From Sclerodactyla briareus (Eukaryota > Echinodermata > Holothuroidea > Dendrochirotida > Sclerodactylidae), in the NCBI GenBank assembly GCA_026419785.1, contig JAODTK010005745.1:310001-374000 (forward strand): a DNA stretch of 64,000 nucleotides. The letters are read 5' to 3'. Under the pieces are notes generated by a model. It was not told the DNA's origin. It did not search any database and saw only the letters and a program-made list of their open reading frames with translations. Every line of letters starts with the position of its first letter. The first letter of the stretch is position 1. The translations under genes were made by a program, and so were the position numbers. Positions 34,568-47,493 of the stretch are shown here, piece by piece.

Positions 34568-36115
34568 GACAATTTGTATGGAGTTTAAGTGCAACCAATA
34601 TTCATCTACGCTGAAGGTCAGTCTGGTTTCCTGGGGGTAATTTTATCAACAAGCAAATAGCGAATAATATCTTCCGCAATCTGCATGGGAATAAAATATG
34701 AAGTTAACTGGAAAATAAAGATTGCAGTTTCAGCATTTGACAACTCGCAATTTGAGACGAATGTTTTGTAGAATGTAGTACAGCGGCTGTTGCTATGCAT
34801 TTTGTTTGTGGTATTATACGTACCAGCCCCGAGTGGTCATACTATATATCGTGATAATCTATGTATCATTCAGATGCGAGTCAACATGGATATTGCACAA
34901 TCATGGCTGCAAGCCCTCGATTCATGAGCCTTTTCTGCACGTTAAATTGATTTTAAGACAGATCAATGGATTTGGAGAGAAAAAAAGACAGGGTCAAGCT
35001 TCAGGTGCTAGTGAAGATTTGGGGTCAGTTATGGTTAAGGAGATTGCAGGTTCAGCATTAGGCCTACTACTACTTACTATGTTTCATAGGTAGAAAAATT
35101 ATTAACTATGCCCAGGGTGAATTGTACTGTAAAATCTGTGAATTAACTTCGACACGGTAGCACATTTCCTCTGCTCTATTAATTTATCAATATATGTAGC
35201 AAAACCCAGACTATGATAGAGTGCTCATGGATAACAGAGCATTATATACACTACCAGTGCATTCATTTTCTTATATTTCTGTTTTCCACCGACATTACTT
35301 TTGTTCACAACTCACGGTGGGTTTTGTCATTACCTGGATGGCCTATTCTATACCATCACAGGTTGTTTTCAAAAGTGGTGAAGATAGTGTAACCTGGCCC
35401 AGCCACTCCTTATGTAATCGCATGATGTCATACTGAATGTCCTTTCTATATTGTTCACGGTTGTCACTACCAAGTATACACGGGGACAAAATAGACCATG
35501 TGCACTTCAATGGCGTGAGTGTGGAGAGTCCCAAGCCTCTTAGAAACAGGGGGGCACTAATCTCTGCTTAATTGTCAAGCCAGAGTCTTTTGTTGATCAT
35601 TGTTCCTTGGGCATCTACTGATCCTGCCACTACAGTGGATTGGGGCTGGGAAAGCCCCATTGCTTGTGGTCACAAATAACACTCTTGGGTATCTCCCTCA
35701 GAGGACTGATCATTTTTGCTTGAAGGAGATGCAGCTATATTCACTCTTGTGGGTGAGTGAATGGTTGCTGTGGGTTCTTGAAGGCTGTCATGGATCTATA
35801 AAAAGCAAATACTGATATTGACCTTTGATGACCCTTGGACCGGGTGAGATATGAATTGTGGACTCCCCTTGTAATAATACGGGCAGCTCTATATTGTATC
35901 ATAAATTTGTATCAGTATCAACTTTTGGAGCCTTCCGAATTTGGTTGGCTGGGCTCCGCAGTAAGCTACACAGTAACCATTCGATCTTACAATGACTAGC
36001 TCATAATGACTGGTCATAATACTAGCTCCCTCCAGTGGGGAAGACAAAACAAATTATTCGTATTCAACAACTGGTAAATTTACAATTTTATGCTGTTATA
36101 TATTTCCTGGCCTGG
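34568..36115. other. No recognised gene
   Basis: Short open frames (up to 95 codons at 34806-35093) have no family motif. No RNA gene is seen. Confidence 0.45.
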
Positions 36116-36116
36116 A

Positions 36117-36190
36117 ATGTGTGGCCTTGGCCTCAAGGTGCAGCCTCGGCCTCGAGCTTGCAGCCTTGGCCTCGGATGCAGCGGCCTCGA
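36117..36190. repeat. GC-rich minisatellite, ~20-bp unit
   Basis: About four imperfect units of GCAGCCTTGGCCTCGA-type sequence. Confidence 0.8.
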
Positions 36191-36889
36191 CTACAATCAT
36201 GATGCGCCTATAAGCATAATGGATCCATATAATTGCGATATGATAGTGGAATGACAATGTCCGTTTCTCAAAGAGGATTAGATGACGAATCAACGAACGC
36301 TAGGGTCCCGCAGTTGGGACGAGGTTTAACGTTTCAAAACGAACTTTCAACACCAAGAGTATTTTTTAGGGAATGAAGTCTCAAGTCAAAACACTTGTTC
36401 CATATTATGTTAGACACAATACCCTAAAGAATGCCATACAAACTAGGCCTGGGATCCTTTTTCACTTTCCCCTAAACTTTTATTTAACAGAGAGCTCAGT
36501 GGTCACAATCGTCGTGTGTGGGTTGTCTGTCTGTTCGCCTGTATGTCTGTCCGTCAATAACCATGAATGCTACTATGCTGAATTTTGTGTGCATCGTGAA
36601 GAGTTGCCATGGAGGTCAACTTTTTATCAGTCCTGATGAATTTAAACAGGGAGTCTAGGTCATGAGTCAATGTGTGTGAAGTTAAGCAAGGTTGGCGACG
36701 GACGCAGAGGCATGATGACTCCTCGGCTGCATGACGTAATATTTAACCTAGGCATGGACCGTTGGGCCAACTCCTGCCCATGTATATATTAGATTATCAG
36801 TGGGGAACCATATCAAACTCATTTGCATTTGGTATGAAAGTTCGTCAACCCTAAACCAATGCAGGCATAGAAAAAAAGGTGGCGGCCAA
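36191..36889. other. No recognised gene; short (GTCT)n
   Basis: A GTCTGTCTGT...GTCTGTCCGTC stretch lies at 36525-36555. Nothing else is assignable. Confidence 0.45.
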
Positions 36890-37160
36890 AAATTACCAAA
36901 AATGCACATCCCTCATGTTTGTTGCATATATAACGAACGCCAAATTTGAGGCCTCATCATAATAATGACCTTTACTTTCATAACGAATGAAGGTAAGTAC
37001 AATCCACCAAAGTTTTGTTTAAATCTGAACAGTTCTAAAAATCACATAAATTTTGCATATGATCTTCTTGCCTTGAAATGGACATTTTTATGAAATACAC
37101 CTATCTGGGGGCCTATTTGAGCTATGAAATACAGTTACTGTTATAAGGGTCCAAATGGGG
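36890..37160. repeat. Dispersed repeat related to 25010-25300
   Basis: Same motif order as the earlier copy (CCACCAAAGTTTTGTTTAAATC, AAATCACATAAATTTTGCAT, CCTTGAAATGGAC), same orientation, strongly diverged. Confidence 0.55.
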
Positions 37161-39360
37161 TTAGGGCGAACATGTGTGCCAAGTTTATTTTCATCGGTAC
37201 GGTGGCATTCCCCCCAAATACTCCGTCACACACCAGCCCCAACAACAAAAACAATACTGGTCTCTGGACTCAATAGATAATTACTTACTTGACAACTGTT
37301 ATAAGAATAATAAGACATACAATGCAATTTGCAGCGTGAAAGCTTCCGTGATCTGAGAGACCTATTTCTCTAATTTTCTGGTCTTCTGCTTAGATGGTCA
37401 CATTGGGATTAGCCCCCAAAATTTCCACTCCAGGACCCCGCGCCCGCGGCGCGTAGGCTAATTACCATACTATCCGACACTCGTTTATATCTCTTGTCTG
37501 CCTGCGTAGCAAGACGCTCCTAAAATGTCAATTTTTAAATGAATTTACATGCACCTAACAACACTAAATACCGTCAAAATGGCGGCACTGAATGGCTCTT
37601 AGTTGGGCTAACACGGCCCCTTCACTGTTGTTGTATGGCGCTTTGTGCAGTCATTTGCCGGGGCTTGGTGTGACTGGCGTGCACCACTGCAACGCTGCAA
37701 CGCGTCTTTTCGCTCGTTTGTATTTCCCGTGAGCAGTACTCGGGGCCCTCTGAAGCGCGCGTATCTGAAGGCCAGATCTCTGCGCCCGTAGTAAACATCA
37801 ACCTTCCCAAAGGCTCACGCACCGTCATTCGCGTTTGAAAAGTCCCAGCGTTTACTGAAGACCAGCAAATCGGGCATGTCTTCGATTGTTGTTGTTACTC
37901 TGACCAGCTGCCTGTTATTGCAAAATATAGTCGGCTACCTTATTGGGATCAGCCAATCAGAATCCTGTGATCGCAATAACGGATAGCTTGGGGTGTAGAA
38001 TGCACAAATAATGATGCATAGTCAGATGTCGAGTCGAGTATTTGCGGTAATGGATAGATGGGTGTTGTAAATATGACGAATATACTGGTATTGGACAAGC
38101 TCAGATTCAGGGCTACTATCAGATTCGTTTTTATTCACACGTCAGAAATAATTCACGTTCAACTGGAACCAAATTATATATTGGTTTCTTATTTCGGTAA
38201 GCATGTAACATCAGCAACATGGGCAATTGCACGTTCATGTAAGCATGCACGGATAAAAAAAATACTACTTGGCATGGAAATACGGGAAATACGCAAATTG
38301 TAACACACGACCTCTTTGGTTGGCTGTTTGCAATGATCATTGTATAGTATTATGAACAGGATTTATGCTAAGGCTCTATAGTGAATGAGGGCCACTGAAC
38401 ATATTGTTATGAGGTGTCTTTTGCAATGAATGGGAAGTCTCTCCAGGCCTCGCCAACGCTGGGTAGACTTGTTGAAAGTTCAGTACACGGCTCTGCCCTA
38501 ACCCTAATAGTGAAGTTACTTTGCACTTGGCTAACAAGCTGAAGACGGCTCGCTATCGGTTGCCCTACCATGCGTTGCTTCACCTATTCCTTTCCAAGAA
38601 ACGATGCCCAAAGAAAACAAACCCTGCTCGGTATGTTCACATATTCTGGTTATAAGGCAAGCATCATTAGCAGTCAATCCCCACTCTATCTCCCTACACA
38701 TCCCCTACCCGGCACAAATCATATCCATAACCCTGTTTTAATATATGAACAAAAAATCACGCACATAGAAATCCAGACATACGGTGAATCCGCTGTTGTT
38801 CGCATCCGTTAAAATCACGAACATATCGGTGAGTACTCTCTGTTTCTCCTCCAATGCCTATTGACAATTTGACAAAAGTTGTAAAGATGTGTGCATTTAT
38901 TGTTATCATCCATACCCTGTGTGAATATATGAGAAAAAAAAACATGTTGCATGGGCTTTTGTTTGCCAGTCCGCTAAATCCCCCCACACAACAATTTCAG
39001 GGATAAATAATACTTGCTTGTCGATATCATACCATGAGTCTCTCTCTCGTCGTAGTGTGTTCATTCCATGAGATGCTCCCTATCACCAATAAGTGACCCG
39101 TTTGTATATATGTGAATAAAGATACTGCGTGATATTATAATAAATTGACAAGGTGATAGCCATCGTGGTAACTAGTAATGATATATCATAAAATAACAAT
39201 CCAGTTTTTGATCGTCCTTCTAAACGTCGAAATCTCCAGGAAGATTATTGTGGGTTAACTTCACATACCTTATATACTACATTTACTCTACTTTTACGTT
39301 AGCCTATATGGGAACCGGGGGACTCCACACGGACGTCCCTCTCCGCTCACTAACAGATTT
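37161..39360. other. No recognised gene; weak ~200-bp repetition at 38700-39140
   Basis: A CCATA.CCCTGT.TGAATATATGA.AAAAAA-like motif occurs near 38715, 38908 and (eroded) 39098, a period near 190 bp. A CCGCGCCCGCGGCGCG-type GC block lies at 37436-37455. Confidence 0.4.
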
Positions 39361-39363
39361 GTA

Positions 39364-40685
39364 GCATGGCGTCAACAGGTGGGGGACGGGGGGACATAAT
39401 GTCAAACCCCCCCCCCTTTCTTGGGGGGGGGGATATCATATCGTTTGTCCCCCCCCCCACCTTTCCGTACCGTAAATAAAAATAATAGGCACATGCCCGC
39501 TTTGTATCACTCTAACCTGATTCAAGGTTTTGTCTACCAAAACAATAATCGCGTTGAAATTGTCTCAAGTCCAATAATTCCAGTTGCGGACCCCGGGGGA
39601 AGATCTGGACCCGACCAGGGCCTAAATGGAAGGATTACCCTGTTTCATATCACCGAGTTCCCGATTTTAAAATCGAATAGCCGAGTGCATAATGTTTTTC
39701 AAGTGTTTCGCGCGCAATGGCGTTTTTTCCCTTCCAGGCGTTGTAGCTTAAATATGCGATGTAATAGTTCGAATCAAATCATTTCGTTCACTTCGATTAA
39801 TTTCAGCATGGGCGTCCAACTAGGTGGGGGACGGGGGGGGTGGGGGACATTTCCCCCCCCATTTCAAAAGTGGGGGGATAGCTATCGTTTGTCCCCCCCC
39901 CCCACTTTTCCGTACCGTAATCAAGTAATAGGCCCCAATGCCCGATTTTGTATCACGCTAAACTTATTCAATTTTTGTCTACAAACATAATCGCGTTGGA
40001 ATTGTCTAATGTCCACTAATCCAGGTGCGGAACCCCAGGTGAAGAATCTGGACCCGACCAGGGCCGAACTGGAAGGATTACCCATGTTCCATACCGGTTT
40101 CTCGAATTTTGAATCGAATAGTCCCATAAGTGCATAATTTTTTCAGTGTTTTCGCGGCGCAAATGGCGGTTGTCTCTTCAGGTAGGCGTTGTAGGCTTAA
40201 TATGCGCTGTAATACTTCGAATCATTTGTTTCACTCGATTAATTTCAGCATGGGCGTCACAGGTGGGAAACGGGGGGGGGGAACATTTTCCCCCCCACTT
40301 TCAAAAGTGGGGGGGATATCATAGTCCGTTAATGTCCCCCCCCCCCCTTTTTCCGACCGTAATAAGTAACGGCACATGCCCGATTTTTGTAATCCACTCT
40401 AAACTGATTCATTTTTGTCTAACCAAACAAAATTCGCGTTGGAAATTGTCTTTGTCCACTAATTCCAGGTGCGGACCCCAGGTGAGATCTGGACCCGACC
40501 ATGGCCGAAATGGAAGGATTACCCTGTTTCATATCACCGAGTTCCCGATTTTAAAATCGAATAGCCGAGTGCATAATGTTTTTCAAGTGTTTCGCGCGCA
40601 ATGGCGTTTTTTCCCTTCCAGGCGTTGTAGGCTTAATATGCGATGTAAAGCTTCAAATCATTTTCTTCACTCCCATTAATATTTT
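39364..40685 (+). repeat. Three tandem copies of a 442-bp unit with G/C-tract hairpins
   Basis: Units start at 39364, 39807 and 40249 with GCATGG(G)CGTC.A, then a G-rich tract, a C-rich tract, GTGGGGGGAT and TGTCCCCCCCC.ACTTTTCCGTACCGTAA. Each carries a potential hairpin; in copy 2, AAAAGTGGGGGGA at 39866-39879 pairs with TCCCCCC...ACTTTT at 39892-39909. Copies 1 and 3 share 123 identical bases (39624-39746 and 40508-40630), while copy 2 is diverged there. Open frames of 189 and 177 codons run through copies 1 and 3 but are driven by the repeat and start in low-complexity sequence. Confidence 0.92.
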
Positions 40686-42794
40686 CACGAACCTTGGGGC
40701 AGACTGCCTTCCCCCGCCTCAATTTTTCTGATATGAACAAGTCTGGCGAAAATTCGGGCCAATTTGGAAAGAAAAAAGCAAAGTGAATAAAATGCCTGCA
40801 TTTTTTTTGCAGACTTTTCGATAAATGCCAGGGAAACAAGCAATTTTTTTCGCGCTCCTTCGCGCGCGCCCGGGGGTTCCATCACTGACTTGGTAAAATT
40901 CGGGTACAAATTTTCGCTCTCAATTGGAGTAGGCCCGTACGCCTATTGGCTTTTCCCTTCGAGTGCGCGGACCAGAGATCGTTCGGTAGACAAAGGAATA
41001 CACCTGGATCTCACGGGCACAACAAAGCAGAGTAGCGCGGGTAACAAAATACATGTTTGAGAATCGTAAATCATCTTCGTATGCACAGTGACAACTTTTC
41101 TTTGTCGGTCTTTACTCAAATCACACATTTAGATGGGTGCTACTGACCTGGCGGTGCCGATCTGTCGATCTGGAGGGTATGAAATCTTAAATTTTCTGGG
41201 TACGCAATACGCGCCACCCGATGGTGGCAACGGTGGGGGGGCCGCTTAGAATTATCATTTGCATCGATGTGTCCCCCCCCCCCACACTTTTCGAAACGCT
41301 CCGACGCCCGCCTGCTTGTATGGTAATTGTTATGAACCCTAATCTATTTTTTTTTTAATAATAAGTAGAAATGAATTAGTCCAGTATGTTTGCCTCTGTG
41401 GGATATATTATGGGATATTATGTGCTCGGTGTCAGCTCACGTTGTATTTTATCGTATGTATGCTTCGACAGTTTACCTTCCTAACTGTATTTTGTTCATA
41501 TCAGACATGACAACTTTTTTTGAAGTGGAACCTGCGTGCATCGGGGAGAATATCCTTGCTCACACATTGATTTTTTGTGTGTCCCCAATCTCATTTCGGT
41601 CAGAAGGTCGGCTAAGTGCAAAAGAGGTAGATTACTCTCATTAAAAGATTGGAATTTCGGCTTCAGGAGTTTCAAATCAAAACTAACTGTCAGCACTGCC
41701 TGACTACGTAAGATATCAGCGGGATCCGTGTGCTGGCAAGTGGATACATTGTTCTCGCCACCATGTAAGGCGGAAGATGATATATGAAATTCCTAAAATT
41801 GATTCACTATTTACATGCGATTAAAACTGACTTAAATGTTTAAGCATAATTAATCGGACACACATAATTACCATACTTGAAGGTCGAAAAAAAAACATTT
41901 TTAGCTTCACCTACTGTAAATCAAATCACAGCAATTGTTACGTTAACAGACCATTAAATTCCAATCCAAATCCGACTTGCGGTAGCACGTAACAACACCG
42001 ACGTTGGCAGATTCTCTTAGGGCGTACCCACCTCTCTAACGCCGATGCAATGCAACATTGGGAAATCCAACAACCGTGGGGTCTGACAAGGAAACGATTC
42101 ATAACAGTTTATTTTCCGTCTAGAGAACAATCCTAATCTTTTCTTCTTCTCGTTTCGGTATTCGGTGTAAACTAACTGCGGGCGATGACAAATGATCTCT
42201 GACACACACATTCATGCTATCGTATTCTCGCGCACGTAGGACTACTGACATGTAGAATATCATGGAGAAGTCAACTGATTAAGCAAATAAGCAGTTGTGT
42301 TGATGACGCTGATAGTAAAGTCCGTTGCCTCTTCGACATAGAAACTTGTTTTCGAGCTCATTACTATAAACATGACGACAAATTCCACGTGACAAATCAC
42401 ACTTTCCCTGGCTCACGAGGTTCTTTTAGTTTCTTGTTAACTTTCAGACTCGCTAGTGGAGACACTGCATGGACGTAGAAGTCTAGTGGAAGCATATGAA
42501 GCGTATAGTAGCATATACTACATTTACGATATGGCCCCCCTTTCCCCCAGCAGCCACACAGCCCCCCGTTTCAGACTCCACCGTGGGGGGGGGGGAACCC
42601 GGGTGACCAGACTTCGGAAACGTCGTAAAATTTGTCACGGCATTCAAAGTGCGGATGACAAACCAGAAGGCTGTTATAAACGTGACAAATGCGATAACAC
42701 TTGACAGTAACTAATAGCTGCTGTAGCTCTGCCACGCTCTACCTTGGGTAACACGCGGAGGCTACCGTTGTTTCAGTTGTTGTGCTTTTTTGTT
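40686..42794. other. No recognised gene; further G/C tracts and hairpin
   Basis: A CGCGCTCCTTCGCGCGCGCC hairpin-like block lies at 40850-40870. A G-tract/C-tract pair at 41235-41290, with CACTTTTCGAAACGCTCCGACGCCC after it, looks like a relative of the preceding array unit. G11 lies at 42585-42595. No gene is recognised. Confidence 0.45.
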
Positions 42795-42882
42795 TACCTA
42801 TTGTCATACTTCTCAAGTAAAAATTGTTACACTTCTGAGCTATTGTCACACTTCTGAAACTATCGTCACACTTCTATAGCTG
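42795..42882 (+). repeat. Minisatellite, ~21-bp unit, four copies
   Basis: The unit CTATTGTCACACTTCTGAAA, or a close variant, is repeated four times. Confidence 0.85.
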
Positions 42883-43964
42883 GGGTATTTGGCAGCTGTT
42901 TTCGGTTATATGGTCGCGTAATATGCATATACGTATCACGAACCCGACGCGCCACAGTGCGTTGCTTTATACTGCGGTATCCAGTAGTAGCACAACTAAT
43001 TGGATGCAGAGACTTAGCGCTAGCTTCCTATGTGGGAAAGTGATTCCCCATCCCCCCAGGCAATGTGAAATTGTGACCGTTTGATATAAACATCAATGAC
43101 ATTTTTCTACTTTTCATATCCTTCGGTTCTGACGGGAGATTAAACCCCAGTGATAGACCCACACCCTCTAGTCTTAATATACCGTAATGACATTGATATT
43201 CTTACAACCATATGTGCACTACTATGAGAAAAATATTCTGCTTGGAGTATCCTGATCAAAATAATGCCGGTTGTCCCTTAAAGAGTAACTCAACCTATTA
43301 CACCTCTAAAAACAAATGGGAAAAGCCCAGCTTGCAAATAAAAAATTCCTAACTCTGGACCCTAACCCCAATTTTGTAGTGCATATCCTTACCCAGAATG
43401 TCCGATAACTTCCAAATTGAGACCTCTAAATTTGACGCTAGACAGACTAAGCTAATAATAGTAATCAACATCAACTTATACTTATACGCCTATTACCATT
43501 AGACAAATGGTTCCACGTATCTGGACTATGTTCCCAAATGAAAGTGGAATAATATCTACCGTGGATTGGGAGTGCTTTTTATATCTGTTTTTGCCTTGGA
43601 ATGCTTCACTGTAGTTGAGGCCACAATTTCATCGAGTCGAAAATAAATAATTACATCAAGAACACAGAATAACCACTCACCTAAGTGCACCGGGCGAAAA
43701 TGACTTTTAAGAATCGAAATGCTCCGATCTTCCAAAAAACAGTCCCGTTCCTTTTGGTAACTTTAACCCCAGAATGATACACCCAATTTCATTAGAGACT
43801 GTCTGGTCCATGCACTACAAATCTATCAAAACATGTCAGCTTATCTTACAAGATTAGCGCCGATATCCAAAACATAATTGCTGTTTAGTAACAGATTAAA
43901 CGAGCTAACAACTCTTTCACAGGAGAAGTGTAATGGTTAAAGGATCGCTCCGTCAGCAGGCACT
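42883..43964. other. No recognised gene
   Basis: No motif is recognised on either strand. Confidence 0.45.
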
Positions 43965-44062
43965 ATTTATTATATTATTATTTATTATTATTATTTATTA
44001 TTATTATTCTTATATTATTATTATTATATTAGTATATTATTATTAGTATTTTATTATATTAT
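43965..44062. repeat. (TTA)n microsatellite, interrupted
   Basis: TTA/ATT triplets with many slips over about 98 bp. Confidence 0.93.
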
Positions 44063-44409
44063 TTTTTGTGGGTTGTTTGTTGTTGTGTGACGTGTTGCTG
44101 TATTACGGATACAATCCGTCGACATTACTCCCGCCATATCAAATAAACAATGTTCTTTTAATTTCCTTCCTAACTACTTTTGTTGCCGAAACCATACACA
44201 TATGGACACACGACACCAAGGTACAAGTTCACACTTGACTCAGCGTGTCATTCTGGGGCATCCATAAACGACCATCGGCTTAGATTTGGTTTTTTTTTTT
44301 TCTGTCGGTGGTAACGTCATCATAGTATGTACTGCGTGACTATAGAGATGCCTTTATCGCGTATTTTACGTCGTTCCGCAGAGGGCGACGACGTAAAGTC
44401 ACGTGTCAA

Positions 44410-45600
44410 GAAATGCCTCGTGCTCCGCCAGTGCCAAGGATGACTGCTTGGCTATTTGGCGGGATCTTTGTATTGTTTCTGGAGACGGTTGGGAACTTCC
44501 AAGCTGGCGTCTTACTATTAAGATATACGCATATACAAGCGCCCATAACGACTAAGATGACCATCGTTGCGAGTTACAAACAGTTTATAAACCTCAGTTA
44601 AGGACGGAGCGTAGAATGATATGTTTACCCTCAACTTTCGCGCCCACGAATCCACTCGCCCGATCCAAAGAAAAGCAATGAACAACAAAAACGTTTGCGA
44701 ATGCGTAATAACCTGAACAACGGAGCGACCCCAACGACCCTCCTTGCTCGTAATCAGAACGCAGCGGTGATTGTGGGACTATGTTGATGTGCGTTTCGAA
44801 GGTGACAGCCCTAATACCAAGATCGCATGGATATATGTCGAGATTCTGACACCCATAACGATGAAACATGCCGGCTGGTTGGTTGAAATAGCCCAGAACA
44901 TTGATCACCGCACGAGGATAGTTCACGCAACAACGAGTAAAAGGACAACATCATTACAGCGGTGAGGTAATTAGAGACGTTATTAATACGTTGCCCCTCG
45001 CGATGACCGAGTAGGATGCCCCGTTGCGAAGGATCCAAAGACTGTGATGATCACGAACCACGTCACAGCTAAGATGATAACGCTTTGAGACGTTCCTTCA
45101 TTGGAGTCCCGACAAGAGTTCTATCATTCATGTTGGGTGGCGGTTCGTTCGATCACAGGTATCCCGACTGGTTCGAAATATCCGAAAGGAGATACATATG
45201 GCAGCAAAAGTACCCCCAAATAACGAGTGATATCTTGCAGATGAATAGATACATAGTTCTCAGATTGACGTAAATGTATCCCCCGAAACGGATGCATGAC
45301 CAGCACAAGTCATGAGATATCTTCTCACGATTTTCTCACGATATCCAAGTGCTCATAGAGTTATCTGGCATGTTGCCGTTGCGGATCGTCACAGGTTAAC
45401 CCCATGAAAATATATTGTGGGGCTCTCACAACGTCATTACAATAACAGTCAGAGTGATCACAGTACGTAGAAAGAATATGGTGCAATTCGCCGTCGACAC
45501 ATCGATAGGCTGTCGGACGTCTGTTCTCAACCTTTCCCCAGCCCATCCGTATGATCATTAAAAGTGTAACCACTTGTAGAGGGCGCCCACTACCTGGACT
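44410..45600 (-). pseudogene. Speculative multi-membrane-segment protein remnant
   Basis: Read on the minus strand in changing frames, about seven hydrophobic runs appear in order: ITLTVIVMTL (about 45430), MYLFICKISLVIWGYFCCHM (45200-45260), VIILAVTWFVIITVFGSFAT (45025-45090), YLTAVMMLSFYSLL (44925-44970), FIVMGVRISTYIHAILVLGL (44810-44870), FLLFIAFLWIG (44655-44700) and ATMVILVVMGACICVYL (44525-44580). The last is followed by a polar tail (NSKTPAWKFPTVSRNNTKIP) and a stop at about 44412. That is compatible with a frameshifted seven-segment receptor-like or transporter-like gene. No diagnostic family motif was identified, the opposite strand is also hydrophobic in places, and selection of frames makes such a pattern easier to find by chance. 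Confidence 0.22.
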
Positions 45601-47493
45601 CTCTATTGCAATGAGTTATCCGCATTCACATTATCTTTCCCCGATTATCCCCCACAGTACAATCGGTGCAGATATATGTCCACATCGAGAGGCCCCAGTT
45701 TACTAACTAGAAAGACAGTTCACATAGCTTACCTTATGACGATTAGGATCACGAATGGCCTGCATGTAATTCCCGCGTTTGCTCAATCGTCCTATTAAGT
45801 ATAGATAGTGAAATAGTTCCAAATGTAATTCAGGCCCCGTCCTGGTAATTATAGCTCTCAGCCTTTTCTCACTCAAACGCATAAATTTACCGATTGCAAA
45901 TTCACATCAACTGAGATATTCGCAGGGCCTGCTAGTGCATCCGTACTGCACTTTTGAATCAATATTTACGTGTCGACACTGGGTTATCATAGAAGATATC
46001 AGCAACACGAAATAATGGTCGCGGTAATCTCCTTCCCCTTCTGTTAAACGTGATAAACTGTGTAGCGACTCAAACGGGTTTTAAAGTGACGGCCGTCAAA
46101 TTCCCTCACAACGTCTGCGTGTACCTCAATTATTTCCTTTTTAACCTATTTACCTCATTATTATTTTTTTCTACACATCGAATCACCACAACGCGCGTCT
46201 GCCAGTACAGAAGGCTCCTTAATTAACTGGTTTCTCCTGTATTTATCCTACTTAATATTCGAAACACTCGTATACCGATGACACGTGCAATTAGTTACCA
46301 TATTATAGAAGGACCGGAGCGAAATATTTTTCTTTTCGTTTTTACGATTACCATTTCATGGATATCGTTTTCTCGGTGTTCACTAACTTTTTGTTCTCTA
46401 TAACCCGCATACCGATTTCAACGGATATGCATACAATTGAGGTCGCTATGGTAATGACGAACGAAATGACTACAAACTGAACGTCGGAACAAAAATAAGT
46501 TCCCCTAGGCCGACGCCGCTGCGGGAGGGATTATATGTTCAAACTTCTAAGAAATACCATAATCCGCGCACTGGACCCTATCACACCAGTAGGCCTATAA
46601 CAAAATCTGTATCTGTTTCGTACTATGGTAGCATGTTATAGCAACTCTTTAAACTACAGCGAAACGCCTTTTTCGTGTAGACGAATCGAGCGCCTTGGTA
46701 AGTTGCTGGCAGCTACACTGTAGGGGGTGGACGAGCCATGAATTGGGGGGGGGGGGGGGGAGGATGTTGGTGGAGAAGGCTCACCAACGATTGAGGGGAG
46801 CAGGCGTCCAACATCACATGCTCCGACACACAGTCCTTGCACCGAAAACAATAGCTCCTTGGCCAACAGCATGCTTCTCGAGTAGAATCATTTTTTTACA
46901 AAAGGACAAAAATTCCCAATTATTTTAATTTAATTTATGTTTTTCCGAAATTGGAAATTTGCCATTGTCTTCCACTACGTGTTTATTTCCCGACGTGATT
47001 ACCTTCAGATAACAACATCCACCTGGGTTCAGGGGACCAAGTCAGCACGGATTCCTAATTTTCCAAGATTTCTATTTAAACTGTCCATCCCGTCCGGCAT
47101 TGTTTTTGGAACAAAATCACAGACATAAGCCTGCACCTTCCACCGTCTCTGGCCCGCCTTAGTTCGGACTAGCACAGTCATGAAGTGAAAGGCCTAGACG
47201 ACACACAACACAACCTTGAATGTTGATTTCCCCACTCGCAGTGTGTACGCCAACGGAATCCACCAAAGGCACAAAGGTACTGAACACCTAATTGGCAGGC
47301 TCGATGTGATACCTTGGTTAGGCGCGCCGTCGAGAGTCTTCGCGCCAACCATTGGTGGCATCCTTCCCAAACAACGGATCAGTTTCACATTCCCTTAAGA
47401 GTAGGCAGGAGTTATCTTCTCACAAAGTAGTACATGCTTCCCCGCTATCAATCGGGGTCTACCATCTGCCTATGGCTCATAAATTTGTAGTTG
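45601..47493. other. No recognised gene; 16-G tract
   Basis: G16 lies at 46745-46760 between overlapping short open frames (46654-46928) that show no family motif. Confidence 0.45.

Noticed and set aside
39421..40679. 189- and 177-codon plus frames
   Set aside because: They run through G/C tracts and tandem units; the shared peptide stretch reflects 123 identical bases of repeat, not a gene.
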